64,000 nt of DNA from Flavobacterium sp. KMS (GCF_000813005.1 NZ_JSYP01000018.1:46584-110583), one strand, 5' to 3'; shown: positions 1 through 8,374, counted from the first letter of the stretch. A program made the numbers and translations. The notes: a model not told the origin generated them from the sequence alone.

Positions 1-258
1 TCTTCCATCGGCCATTGCGTATTTAATAGCTTCATTTTCTTTTACCAAGGTGTATTCTCCTTCAAAATCAAAACTCATACTTCCGTCTCTGGCTGCCATT
101 GTCGATTTAAATTTACCTCCTGCTTTTAAATCATTTTCGGCATATGGTGTATGCCAATCTGGAGAAGCATTATTCCATTCTTGTATATGTTTTGGTGTTG
201 TCCATATTTCCCAAACTTTTGCTATTGGAGCTTTTACTGTACTTTGAACTGTTATCAT
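1..258 (-). CDS. SRPBCC/AHSA1-family protein, 3' part cut off
   Basis: The first 86 residues are readable; the rest lies off the left edge. The start MITVQST followed by KVWEIWT and HIQEWN is the usual N-terminus of the AHSA1-like branch of the START/SRPBCC fold. GGKFKS and the DFEGEY strand that follow agree with it. Members are small soluble proteins with a hydrophobic ligand cavity and are rarely assigned a substrate. The ATG at 258 is chosen because it begins the first beta strand of the domain. The next gene in the same direction, a VOC-fold protein 37 bp upstream, suggests a two-gene unit. No specific function is inferred. Confidence 0.85.
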   Translation of the reverse strand, partial: MITVQSTVKAPIAKVWEIWTTPKHIQEWNNASPDWHTPYAENDLKAGGKFKSTMAARDGSMSFDFEGEYTLVKENEAIKYAMADGR

Positions 259-295
259 ATTCAATTGATTAAAATTATACTTTATAAATTGATTT

Positions 296-703
296 TTATT
301 TTTTTGGTGCTTGACTTTCATCCATGAAAAAAATTTCCCAATGGTGTCCGTCTATATCTAAAAAAGCTTTTTGATACATCCAACCGTAATCTTTGGCTTC
401 CATATATTCAGTTCCGCCTGCTTTTACTACTGCTGTAATTAATTCATCTACTTTTTCCCGGCTATCAACAGATAACGCCATTAAGATTTCGGTTGTTGTT
501 GCTGTATTACAAATTTGTTTTTGTGTGAATGTTTTAAAAAACTCTTCTAACAAAAGCATTGCATATATATTTTCTCCGATTTCTAAGCAAGCTGCTTTAT
601 CATCTGTGAAATTTAAATTGAATGTAAAACCTAATGCTGTAAAAAAAGCCATACTGCGATTTAAATCTTTTACTGGAAGATTTAAGAAAATTTCTGTTTT
701 CAT
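296..703 (-). CDS. VOC-family (glyoxalase/bleomycin-resistance fold) protein
   Basis: The product is 135 residues, normal for a single-domain VOC protein. It opens with MKTEIFLNLPVKDLNRSM and AFFTALGF, the typical first beta-alpha unit. It ends with FLDIDGHHWEIFFM, the last strand carrying the conserved Asp-x-x-Gly-His-x-W-E pattern. The family covers glyoxalases, dioxygenases and antibiotic-binding proteins; nothing here points to one substrate. It is divergent from the glxA-type regulator at 845, and the 141 bp between them carry repeated GTCATTT sites, so regulation by that neighbour is possible (inference). Confidence 0.85.
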   Translation of the reverse strand: MKTEIFLNLPVKDLNRSMAFFTALGFTFNLNFTDDKAACLEIGENIYAMLLLEEFFKTFTQKQICNTATTTEILMALSVDSREKVDELITAVVKAGGTEYMEAKDYGWMYQKAFLDIDGHHWEIFFMDESQAPKK

Positions 704-773
704 TTTTATATAAATTTACAAATTATTTAAAGCAAATTTAAAGTAATCGTCTAGCCTTTAGACCACAATAAAA

Positions 774-825
774 GTCATTTTTGGGGTCATTTAAGACAAA
801 AAAACTATTTTTGTATAAGTCATTT
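774..825. promoter_or_regulatory. Three GTCATTT direct repeats (candidate operator)
   Basis: GTCATTT occurs at 774-780, 786-792 and 819-825, all in the same orientation, with start spacings of 12 and 33 bp, close to whole helical turns. The first and last are extended to AAGTCATTTT. A short dyad, GTCTA-5 nt-TAGAC, lies just left at 749-763. AraC-type regulators commonly bind direct repeats near the promoter, and such a regulator starts at 845. Assignment as its operator is inference. Confidence 0.35.
780..813 (+). promoter_or_regulatory. Bacteroidota-type promoter of the GlxA-like regulator
   Basis: TTTG at 780-783 and TATTTTTG at 806-813 are separated by 22 nt, inside the range accepted for flavobacterial TTG/TAnnTTTG promoters. 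The predicted start site lies about 25 nt upstream of the ATG at 845. Confidence 0.45.
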
Positions 826-844
826 TCATTAAAAAAGAGAAATA

Positions 845-1810
845 ATGAGCAAAAAAGTTGGGTTAATCGTTCCGCATGACTATAAATTATTGAGTATTGC
901 AGCTATTCTTGAAGTTTTTGAAACTGCTAATAAATTGCATCCTGAAGGTGAAAAACCATTTGAAATATTCGTTTTTCAATCATCTGAACAAATGGAGCAA
1001 GAAAAATTATTTAATTATAAAGTTAATTCTATCCAATCTTCTGAAGAAAAACTTGGATTGATTTTAATTCCTGCATTTACCACAGATGATATGAAGGGAA
1101 TGATTGCAAAAAACAGCAATTTTATTCCTTGGCTAAAAAAACAACATTTGCTTGGAGCTGAAATAGCTAGTTTCTGTACTGGTGCTTTCTTACTTGGTGC
1201 TTCGGGATTATTAGATGAAAAGCTGGCAACAACTCATGTTGATGCTTGTAGTGCTTTTAATCAATCCTTTCCATTGGTCAATTTAAAACCCGAAGAAACA
1301 CTTACCGCAGATGGAACACTTTATACTAGTGGCGGATCTACTTCGTCTTTTCATTTACTGATTCTTTTGGTTCAGAAATATTGCGGAAATGAAGTTGCCG
1401 TGCAAATTGCTAAGATATTTGCTATTGATTTAAACCGTCACAAACAAAGTTATTTTAGCACTTTTAGACCTAATCATTTACACAATGATACTCTTGTTGC
1501 CCAATTGCAACACAAGATAGAAAACGAATACAGTACAATAGAAAAACTCGAAGAGGTCACTAAAGATATCCCAACTAGTAACCGTAATATGACTCGAAGA
1601 TTTAAACAAGTAGTTGGAATTCCTCCTATAGAGTATTTGCAGAACATTCGTGTAGAAAGTTCGAAGAAGTATCTCGAGCAAACACAGCTTTCTATATCGG
1701 AGATTATCGAAAAAACTGGCTATAATGACCCTAAATCTTTTAGAAAAGTTTTTTATAAAATGGTCGGAATGAAACCGATAGAATATCGGGAGAAGTTTAG
1801 AGTGAGATAA
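845..1810 (+). CDS. GlxA-family transcriptional regulator (DJ-1/PfpI domain plus AraC HTH)
   Basis: The protein has 321 residues and two domains. Residues 1-190 form a DJ-1/PfpI-like domain with the nucleophile-elbow cysteine at 111 (EIASFCTGAF). Residues about 215-320 form an AraC-type double helix-turn-helix ending in GYNDPKSFRKVF and a GMKPIEYR tail, the classic AraC signature. Members are transcription activators with a ligand-sensing amidotransferase-like domain that usually lacks enzyme activity. A promoter and three direct repeats lie upstream, and the divergent VOC gene is the obvious candidate target. A strong bidirectional hairpin follows the stop codon. Confidence 0.93.
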   Translation: MSKKVGLIVPHDYKLLSIAAILEVFETANKLHPEGEKPFEIFVFQSSEQMEQEKLFNYKVNSIQSSEEKLGLILIPAFTTDDMKGMIAKNSNFIPWLKKQHLLGAEIASFCTGAFLLGASGLLDEKLATTHVDACSAFNQSFPLVNLKPEETLTADGTLYTSGGSTSSFHLLILLVQKYCGNEVAVQIAKIFAIDLNRHKQSYFSTFRPNHLHNDTLVAQLQHKIENEYSTIEKLEEVTKDIPTSNRNMTRRFKQVVGIPPIEYLQNIRVESSKKYLEQTQLSISEIIEKTGYNDPKSFRKVFYKMVGMKPIEYREKFRVR

Positions 1811-1811
1811 A

Positions 1812-1838
1812 AAAAATCCCAGCAATGCCGGGATTTTT
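1812..1838. terminator. Bidirectional terminator between the GlxA-like gene and clpX
   Basis: AAAAATCCC (1812-1820) pairs with GGGATTTTT (1830-1838) around a 9-nt loop. The runs of A on the left and T on the right give U-tracts in both directions, serving the convergent genes on either side. Confidence 0.8.
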
Positions 1839-1890
1839 AATTTTTAATCTTTGTCTGGATCTTAGACTTTGACAAATTTATTTTAAAACA

Positions 1891-3123
1891 TTACGAAGCA
1901 ATTTCTAATCGTTTCAATAAATTTTTATTCAATGTTTCTTTAGCGTAATCTTGATCAATTTCTAATGTTTTAACATCAGAACTTGGTAAATCATACATCG
2001 CATCGGTTAAGATTGCTTCGCATAACGAACGCAATCCACGTGCTCCTAATTTATACTCTAAAGCTTTATCAACAATAAAATCTAAAGCTTCATCGGTAAT
2101 TGTAAACTCTACCTCATCCATTAAAAACAATTTTTGATATTGTTTAATTAATGCATTTTTAGGCTGAGTAAGAATTGCACGCAATGTTTCTCTGTCTAAA
2201 GGATCCATATGCGTTAAAACTGGTAAACGACCAATGATTTCAGGAATCAATCCAAAGTCTTTTATATCTTTTGGAATGATGTATTGCAATAAATTGTCTT
2301 TGTCGATATTATCCACATTTTTTGATGTACTATAACCAACTGCCTGACGGTTTAAACGTTTTGAAATAATACGTTCTACTCCATCAAAAGCTCCTCCAGC
2401 TATAAACAAAATGTTTTGTGTGTTTACCTCAACAAATTTCTGGTCTGGGTGCTTACGTCCTCCTTTTGGTGGTACGTTTACAACTGTTCCTTCTAAAAGT
2501 TTCAATAATGCTTGTTGAACTCCTTCGCCCGAAACATCACGTGTTATTGATGGATTATCGCTCTTACGAGCAATTTTATCTATTTCATCAATAAAAACGA
2601 TTCCTCTTTCGGCTTTAGCCACATCATAATCGGCAGCTTGAAGCAAACGTGTCAAAATACTCTCTACGTCTTCTCCAACATATCCTGCTTCGGTTAAAAC
2701 GGTAGCATCAACAATTGCCAAAGGAACATCTAACATTTTTGCAATGGTTTTTGCCACTAATGTTTTTCCTGTTCCTGTTTGACCAACCATAATGATATTA
2801 CTTTTTTCTATCTCTACTTCGTCATCCAACTGTTGTTGCATTAAACGTTTGTAGTGATTGTAAACCGCAACAGACATTACTTTTTTGGTTTGATCCTGAC
2901 CTATTACATATTGATCTAAGAATGCTCTAATTTCTTTTGGTTTCTTTAATATTAAATCACCAACTAGTTTAGCGCTTCCGCTTGATTTTAATTCTTCTAA
3001 AACAATTCCGTGTGCTTGTTCGATACACTTATCACAAATATGTGCATTTATACCAGCAATTAATAAATTGGTCTCTGGCTTTTTTCTCCCACAAAACGAA
3101 CACTCTAATACTACTTTTGCCAT
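1891..3123 (-). CDS. clpX: ATP-dependent Clp protease ATP-binding subunit ClpX
   Basis: The 410-residue protein is an AAA+ unfoldase that feeds substrates to ClpP. A C4 zinc finger (Cys 8, 11, 30, 33) binds substrates and adaptors. Walker A GQTGTGKT is at 114-121 and Walker B FIDE at 177-180. The pore loop GYVGED starts at 147, and the RKH loop lies in KGGRKHPD near 220. The ClpP-docking loop, IGF in E. coli, reads VGY at 262-264. Length and start are standard for the family. It follows clpP on the same strand after a 159-bp gap filled with repeats, so it may be co-transcribed or have its own promoter. Confidence 0.98.
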   Translation of the reverse strand: MAKVVLECSFCGRKKPETNLLIAGINAHICDKCIEQAHGIVLEELKSSGSAKLVGDLILKKPKEIRAFLDQYVIGQDQTKKVMSVAVYNHYKRLMQQQLDDEVEIEKSNIIMVGQTGTGKTLVAKTIAKMLDVPLAIVDATVLTEAGYVGEDVESILTRLLQAADYDVAKAERGIVFIDEIDKIARKSDNPSITRDVSGEGVQQALLKLLEGTVVNVPPKGGRKHPDQKFVEVNTQNILFIAGGAFDGVERIISKRLNRQAVGYSTSKNVDNIDKDNLLQYIIPKDIKDFGLIPEIIGRLPVLTHMDPLDRETLRAILTQPKNALIKQYQKLFLMDEVEFTITDEALDFIVDKALEYKLGARGLRSLCEAILTDAMYDLPSSDVKTLEIDQDYAKETLNKNLLKRLEIAS

Positions 3124-3142
3124 CTATATTTAGTTTTCAGTA

Positions 3143-3282
3143 TCAGTTCTCAGTTCTCAGTTTTGAAAACTGCGACTGTAAAACTGCAAACTGATTTTAT
3201 TTAACCTAAATTTTTATCTTCAAATTCACAAAATAATGCACTTTGTAACTTAGTGCCTTTGCAACTTTGAACCTTTAAAAAT
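3143..3282. repeat. Repeat-rich clpP-clpX intergenic region
   Basis: Three tandem heptamers (TCAGTTC, TCAGTTC, TCAGTTT) occupy 3143-3163. The last runs into a perfect dyad, CAGTTTT-G-AAAACTG, at 3158-3172. More AAACTG units follow to about 3194. The right half has a separate AACTTAGTGCCTTTGCAACTTTG-like stretch around 3246-3270, of a kind I associate with dispersed intergenic repeats in Flavobacterium genomes (memory, not checked). Confidence 0.5.
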
Positions 3283-3957
3283 TTATCCTCTTCTCAAAAC
3301 TTCATCAATCATTCCGTACTCTTTAGCTTCATCAGCAATCATCCAGTAATCGCGCTCGCTATCTTTATGTACTTTATCAAAAGTTTGTCCTGAATGCTGA
3401 GAAATGATGTTGTATAATTCATCTTTCAGTTTCAACATTTCACGTAAATTGATTTCCATATCGGTAGCAACTCCTTGAGCTCCTCCTGATGGTTGGTGAA
3501 TCATTACTCTTGAATGTGGTAAAGCCGAACGTTTTCCTGCTGCTCCTGCACATAATAAAACAGCTCCCATAGAAGCAGCCATTCCTGTACAAATTGTAGC
3601 TACATCTGGCTTGATGTATTGCATTGTGTCATAAATTCCTAATCCTGCATAAACGCTTCCTCCTGGAGAGTTTAGGTAAATCTGAATATCTTTAGACGCA
3701 TCTGCACTTTCTAAAAATAACAATTGTGCCTGAACGATATTTGCAATTTGATCATCAATTCCTGTTCCCAGGAAAATGATTCTATCCATCATTAATCTTG
3801 AAAAAACGTCTAACTGTGAAATATTCAACTGACGTTCTTCGATAATATATGGAGTCATATTAGTTGGATTCATTGCACTTACGATTTTATCGTAATACAT
3901 AGCATTCACTCCTTGGTGCTTTGTAGCAAATTTTTTAAATTCTTTACCGTAGTTCAT
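3283..3957 (-). CDS. clpP: ATP-dependent Clp protease proteolytic subunit ClpP
   Basis: The 224-residue serine peptidase forms the proteolytic barrel partnered by ClpX. The catalytic triad is visible: Ser129 in GMAASMG, His154 in MIHQPSGG and Asp203 in SERDYWM. The oxyanion and handle segments NSPGGSVYAGLGIYD are conserved. About 30 N-terminal residues precede the mature core, as in other family members, and may be removed autocatalytically. The upstream tig gene ends in its own terminator at 4074-4105, so clpP probably has a separate promoter. clpX lies downstream on the same strand. Confidence 0.98.
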   Translation of the reverse strand: MNYGKEFKKFATKHQGVNAMYYDKIVSAMNPTNMTPYIIEERQLNISQLDVFSRLMMDRIIFLGTGIDDQIANIVQAQLLFLESADASKDIQIYLNSPGGSVYAGLGIYDTMQYIKPDVATICTGMAASMGAVLLCAGAAGKRSALPHSRVMIHQPSGGAQGVATDMEINLREMLKLKDELYNIISQHSGQTFDKVHKDSERDYWMIADEAKEYGMIDEVLRRG

Positions 3958-4073
3958 ATTTTTTTGTTCTAAGTTGTACGTTACTATATTGTATATTTTA
4001 TTTCATCAAAGGTCATACCTCTTTATAAACAATGCCAATATGTCTTATTTTAAATTTGAAATCTAAAAAAAGA

Positions 4074-4105
4074 GAGCGTCAAAGAAAAATATTCTTTTGA
4101 CGCTC
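4074..4105 (-). terminator. Rho-independent terminator after tig
   Basis: GAGCGTC at 4074-4080 pairs with GACGCTC at 4099-4105, and the stem extends inward through AAAG/CTTT. On the minus strand it is followed by a run of seven T. It sits 24 bp beyond the tig stop codon and separates tig from clpP. Confidence 0.85.
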
Positions 4106-4129
4106 AAATATACTTATTTTTTTTAGAAA

Positions 4130-5455
4130 TTATTCTCCGTAAGAAGCTGCAATAAATTCTTCGTAAGTTACTTCTTTAGTTGTTGGGTTTGCTTTTTCTT
4201 TAAACAATACCAATAACTTCTCTGCAACAACTTGCTCAGAAAGTCTTTTTACTTCTTCTTGGTTTGATAATACTCTTGCTACAATTGCCTGAACTTCTTC
4301 GTCAGTTGGATTTGTTTGTCCAAATTGAGCCATTTGTTGTTTGATAGCGTTTGTTGTAAATGCTTTCAAGTCTTCAAATGTAATTTGGATATTACTTTGA
4401 GCCATTGCTTTTCCTTCAATTAATTGAAAACGCAATCCTTTTTCAGATCTTGTGTATTCAACTTCTGCTTCTTCTGGAGATAATTTTTTCTCACCTACAG
4501 TTTGCAACCATTTTTTAAGGAATTCAGCTGGCAATTCAAATTTAGTGCTCTCGATTAAGAAATCCTGAACATCTAATAATAATTTTTGATCTGCTTGTTG
4601 TGCAAATTGAAGCTCTGCATCTTCTTTAATTTTTGCTTTCAAATCTTCTAATGAAGCTACTTTACCTTCACCAAAAAGTTTATCAAACAATTCTTGGTTT
4701 AATTCTGCCAATTCTGCACCGTTGATAGCTTCGATAGTAAAGTTAACATCTACTTCTAGACCATGAACATCATCATGACTTACTTTTAAGTAATCCATTA
4801 ATTGGTGATCGTCTTCAAATAAACCTTTAGTGTTTACAGTTACAACATCTCCAACTTTTTTCCCGATGAATTTATCAGCAGTTTTTTTATCTTTAAAGAT
4901 AGAAAGTGAGATTGTTGTAGTATTGTTGATTCCTTTTTCTTCGTTTGTAAAAGTTCCTGTAATATCAGAATCTGCTACAACTACGTCTTGAGGAATTGCT
5001 TTTCCAAATTGTTTTTGGATACGCTCTACTTGACCATCAATTAATTTATCATCTGCAGTAACGATATATTTTACGATATCATTTTTAGCTTCAAGATTAA
5101 TTTCAAAGTTTGGTACTAAACCAATTTCGTATTCGAATACTAATTCTTCAGCATCCCAATCAAAATTTTCATTTTCTTTAGCAAGTGGAGTTCCAAGAAG
5201 ATTTAATCTTTCAGATTGAATATAACGCTCCAAAGCCAAATCAACTACTTTTTTAACTTCTTCTTGTTTAATAGATTTCCCGTATTGTTTTTCAACAAGG
5301 TCTTTTGGTACCTGACCTTTTCTAAAACCTTTTACAGTTGCCAAAGGCATTTTTTCGTTTATTCTTTTTGCTACTTGACCTTTGTAATCCATATGAACAA
5401 CGTTCAATACAATTGTCTCATTTACTGCGTTTATTGCGACTCTTTTAATATCCAT
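4130..5455 (-). CDS. tig: Trigger factor, ribosome-associated chaperone/peptidyl-prolyl isomerase
   Basis: The protein has 441 residues, the usual length. The ribosome-docking loop GFRKGQVP is at residues 43-50 of the N-terminal domain. A divergent FKBP-like middle domain (about 150-245) and a long helical C-terminal chaperone domain rich in Glu/Lys/Gln follow. The chaperone meets nascent chains at the ribosome exit. The order tig-clpP-clpX is the same as in many bacteria. The ATG at 5455 gives the canonical N-terminus MDIKRVAINAVNET. A 13-bp inverted repeat containing a -7-like motif lies just upstream. Confidence 0.96.
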   Translation of the reverse strand: MDIKRVAINAVNETIVLNVVHMDYKGQVAKRINEKMPLATVKGFRKGQVPKDLVEKQYGKSIKQEEVKKVVDLALERYIQSERLNLLGTPLAKENENFDWDAEELVFEYEIGLVPNFEINLEAKNDIVKYIVTADDKLIDGQVERIQKQFGKAIPQDVVVADSDITGTFTNEEKGINNTTTISLSIFKDKKTADKFIGKKVGDVVTVNTKGLFEDDHQLMDYLKVSHDDVHGLEVDVNFTIEAINGAELAELNQELFDKLFGEGKVASLEDLKAKIKEDAELQFAQQADQKLLLDVQDFLIESTKFELPAEFLKKWLQTVGEKKLSPEEAEVEYTRSEKGLRFQLIEGKAMAQSNIQITFEDLKAFTTNAIKQQMAQFGQTNPTDEEVQAIVARVLSNQEEVKRLSEQVVAEKLLVLFKEKANPTTKEVTYEEFIAASYGE

Positions 5456-5481
5456 CTTCTTCTTTAATTTACATAATAAAA

Positions 5482-5516
5482 TTGGGTTGCAAAATTATAA
5501 AATTTTTGCAACCCAA
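5482..5516 (-). promoter_or_regulatory. 13-bp perfect inverted repeat upstream of tig (promoter and/or hairpin)
   Basis: TTGGGTTGCAAAA (5482-5494) is a perfect inverted repeat of TTTTGCAACCCAA (5504-5516) with a 9-nt loop. Read on the minus strand, a TAATTTTG element spans the loop edge and right arm, with a TTG 20 nt before it, so the tig promoter appears to lie in the dyad. The same hairpin followed by TTTTATT could also terminate the upstream membrane-protein gene. Which role applies is not settled. Confidence 0.5.
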
Positions 5517-5574
5517 CCAAGCTTTTTAATATATTGATAAGAAGTGCTTTTTAATACACTTTCTTATTACTCAT

Positions 5575-5919
5575 TTATTTATCCTCTCCTAACACTTTAT
5601 ATGTAATCGACTGTAGTATAGATAGTACGATACTAAAAATTAATGCTGTCCAAAATGAGTCGACTGTAAACCCGCCAACAATTTTAGTACACAACAAAAT
5701 AATTAGCGCATTGATAACTAATAAAAACAAGCCAAACGTAAGTAAAGTAACTGGTAATGTGAACAATACCAACAATGGTTTTATAAAAATGTTAAGCAAT
5801 CCTAATACCACAGCAACAATTAAAGCAATAGTAAAACTAGCTACGTGAACGCCTGGCATAAAATGAGCAATTAGCAATACTAAACCTGCGGTAATCAATA
5901 TTCTGAGTAGTAATTTCAT
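5575..5919 (-). CDS. Phage-holin-IV-like (PF04020-type) small membrane protein
   Basis: The 114-residue protein is almost wholly hydrophobic, with four predicted transmembrane helices at about 4-24, 27-50, 55-76 and 88-108. Pattern and length match the four-helix family named after a phage holin; most chromosomal members are of unknown function and are not phage-derived. There are no phage genes nearby, so a lysis role is not inferred. It lies 55 bp after the alpha/beta hydrolase gene and upstream of tig, all on one strand. The start is the only ATG before the first helix. Confidence 0.8.
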   Translation of the reverse strand: MKLLLRILITAGLVLLIAHFMPGVHVASFTIALIVAVVLGLLNIFIKPLLVLFTLPVTLLTFGLFLLVINALIILLCTKIVGGFTVDSFWTALIFSIVLSILQSITYKVLGEDK

Positions 5920-5974
5920 ATTTTTTCGTTTTAAAATTCATTTAAAAGTAATAAAATTTTCATCAAAAGAATAA

Positions 5975-6739
5975 TTATTTCTTCAAAAACTCAATGGATA
6001 GTTCGTAAAACATCTTAGGATTTTCGGCATGTAGCCAATGTCCAACGTTAGGAATTGTCTCGATGTTAGCGTCTGGAAAATGCTGTTTGATATTCTCAAA
6101 ATCCGAATCTAAAATATATCTCGAAGCTCCTCCTCTAATAAACAATGTAGGATTATTAAAAACTAAATTAGCATCTAATTCTTTACCAATAGCTTCTAAG
6201 TTTGTATTAAAAACTGGTAAATTAAATCGGAATGCTAATTGTCCCGGTTCAAGCCAATACAAATTTTTCATTAAGAATTGTCTTGTTCCAAAATCAGAAA
6301 TATACTCTGCCAAAATAGCTTCGACATCGTTACGACTTGGCTTTATCGAAAAATCGACTGCATTTAATCCCGCCAAAATATCCTGATGGTGTTGCGGATA
6401 ATATTTAGGAGCAATATCGGCAACAATTAATTCATTAACTTTTTCAGGATGTGTTGCTGCAAAAAACATAGCCGTTTTACCTCCCATCGAATGTCCAATG
6501 ATATCGACTTCATCTAAATTATTAGCTTCACAATATTCTAAAACATCTTGCACCATCGCCTCATAAGTAAATACATCCGAATGAAAGCTACGCCCGTGGT
6601 TACGTAAATCTAAAATATGAACCTGAAAACCATCGGCAGCAAATTGTGTCCCTAACGTTTTCCAATTATCAGACATTCCTAAAAATCCATGAAGAATCAA
6701 TAATGGCTTGCCTTCGCCTTCTATTTTTGAGTATAACAT
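5975..6739 (-). CDS. Alpha/beta-fold hydrolase (YbfF-like esterase)
   Basis: The protein has 254 residues and no signal peptide, so it is probably cytosolic. The oxyanion strand HGFLGMSDNW is at 17-26, the nucleophile elbow GHSMGG has Ser84, and the catalytic His is 234 in NVGHWLHAE. An acid near 211-213 (LDSD) could complete the triad. The sequence resembles the YbfF/abhydrolase-1 esterases, which act on short acyl esters including acyl-CoA. The substrate here cannot be read from the sequence. It starts a short minus-strand run with the four-helix membrane protein. Confidence 0.88.
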   Translation of the reverse strand: MLYSKIEGEGKPLLILHGFLGMSDNWKTLGTQFAADGFQVHILDLRNHGRSFHSDVFTYEAMVQDVLEYCEANNLDEVDIIGHSMGGKTAMFFAATHPEKVNELIVADIAPKYYPQHHQDILAGLNAVDFSIKPSRNDVEAILAEYISDFGTRQFLMKNLYWLEPGQLAFRFNLPVFNTNLEAIGKELDANLVFNNPTLFIRGGASRYILDSDFENIKQHFPDANIETIPNVGHWLHAENPKMFYELSIEFLKK

Positions 6740-6826
6740 TTAATATAATTTTATTTTTAATTAACTAAATCATACTACAAAGGTAAAAAACTAATTTAAC
6801 CTAGCGAAAATCACTAAAATCAGGTA

Positions 6827-6856
6827 TTGCGACATCGTTATATAAGTGTAATTTTG
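6827..6856 (+). promoter_or_regulatory. Consensus Bacteroidota promoter of the lipoprotein gene at 6959
   Basis: TTG at 6827-6829, a 19-nt spacer and TAATTTTG at 6849-6856 match the TTG-N19-TAnnTTTG consensus exactly. The transcript would have a leader of about 95 nt, unusually long for a single-gene unit. Confidence 0.7.
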
Positions 6857-6958
6857 CACGAAATTTATTTCTTTTAACAAAAAGTTTGAATTTTAAATTC
6901 TACCAAGTCGATTATTAAGAATTAACAAATTAGACACCCTTAACTTAAACCCTTTACC

Positions 6959-8374
6959 ATGATTAAAAAATTATTTTTAGCCTCTGTGATTCTTTCGCAG
7001 CTTACTATTTCGTGTTCAAGTAATGACGACGAAACTATTACCGATCCAGATCCTATTACAAAAGAAGAAACATTACAAGAACAAATTGCTAGAATTAGCA
7101 AATTACCTTACTCTTCTTTAGCTCCTGCTGACCAAAAAGTAAAACTTGAGGTTGAAGCAAATGAAATGCTTGTACAAATGGAGAAAACGAAAACTTCTGG
7201 TGCAATCGAAGCTATCCAAAATTTAGGAAATTTACTAAGTCTTAGCCCAGCTGATATTTTTGGAGGAAAAAATGGAAATGAAGTAGAAGACATTTTAAAA
7301 GTAGCTGATGTTTACGGTATTTATACTTGGAACAACACTGACAAAATTTGGACTAAAGCATCTTCAAGTACAGAGTTAAAATTTGTTTTCCCTGCTAAAG
7401 CAAATGGAACAGAAAACAACGCAATATTTTCTGCTAAAAGTGTTTCTTCTGACATAAAAGTAGCGTTTACAGACACTTACGGAAGCTGGTCATATGACCC
7501 AATAAAAGAAGAAATGATTCAAACTCCAACAATAAATGATTACTTCTTTTTACCTACATCTGCAGATGCAATTTTAACAATTGGTGGCGCTCAAGCTGCA
7601 ACTTTTGTAACTAATGCAAAATACACTAACGGAATCGTAGCTCCAGACCAAGCTAGCTACAAAATGGTATTAAACGATGGATATACTCTTGAAGTAACTG
7701 GTAACAAAAAAGCTACTGACAACACTGGTAAAGGTTCATTTACATATAACGGAAAGAATTTAGTAGAATTTACTGCAGGAAGTACTGCAGATATTGATGG
7801 TTTATTAAAAGAAGAACCACTTGCGCAATACAGAGGTAAAGCGAATGGATTAGCAAAAATAATGGATAACTTTCTTATTGTTGCTAATACAGACAATGAA
7901 GGAGAAGCAAAAGATGATGAAGCTTTAGAGAAAAGCTTAGTTTATCCTGACTATCCTAATGACAGCTATAAACGTAATAGTGATTACAAAGCATATTATA
8001 CAGCAAGAAATACATACCGTCAAAAGCTATCTGAAGGCAATGTAAATAATTCAAATAAAAACACCAAACTAATTTTAGTATCTAAAAAAGACGGAACTAA
8101 GATTGCAGACATTATTCAACGTTCTGAAAAAGGGTATAGCTACACCTCAGAATTACCTGTTTGGGTAGCTCGTACAGGCAATTCTTATCCTGAAGGTGGA
8201 TATTGGTCATTCTGGGAAAACAATCCAGAGATATTTACTAATCAAGAATACGAAGAAGTATCTTATTTAAAATTCAATGACAATACTCAAGTAGCAATGA
8301 GCGTTTATTTCTCAGAAGGATTTGAAAAAATAAAAGCTGATTTCGATAAATTTTTAGGAAGTTTTAAAAGATAA
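6959..8374 (+). CDS. Unrecognised lipoprotein, probably surface-exposed
   Basis: The 471-residue protein starts with a lipoprotein signal (MIKKLFLASVILSQLTISC; lipobox cysteine at residue 19). The cysteine is followed by SSNDDE, an acidic stretch resembling the lipoprotein export signal that sends Bacteroidota lipoproteins to the cell surface. A helical segment (about 40-105) precedes a mainly beta body with many short strands and a C-terminal aromatic stretch. I do not recognise a named domain. It has its own consensus promoter and a strong terminator, so it is a stand-alone transcription unit between two divergent neighbours. Confidence 0.85.
   Translation: MIKKLFLASVILSQLTISCSSNDDETITDPDPITKEETLQEQIARISKLPYSSLAPADQKVKLEVEANEMLVQMEKTKTSGAIEAIQNLGNLLSLSPADIFGGKNGNEVEDILKVADVYGIYTWNNTDKIWTKASSSTELKFVFPAKANGTENNAIFSAKSVSSDIKVAFTDTYGSWSYDPIKEEMIQTPTINDYFFLPTSADAILTIGGAQAATFVTNAKYTNGIVAPDQASYKMVLNDGYTLEVTGNKKATDNTGKGSFTYNGKNLVEFTAGSTADIDGLLKEEPLAQYRGKANGLAKIMDNFLIVANTDNEGEAKDDEALEKSLVYPDYPNDSYKRNSDYKAYYTARNTYRQKLSEGNVNNSNKNTKLILVSKKDGTKIADIIQRSEKGYSYTSELPVWVARTGNSYPEGGYWSFWENNPEIFTNQEYEEVSYLKFNDNTQVAMSVYFSEGFEKIKADFDKFLGSFKR

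Noticed and set aside
5575..5919. Four-helix membrane protein as sign of a prophage
   Set aside because: The holin-like family is widespread on chromosomes and no other phage gene is nearby.
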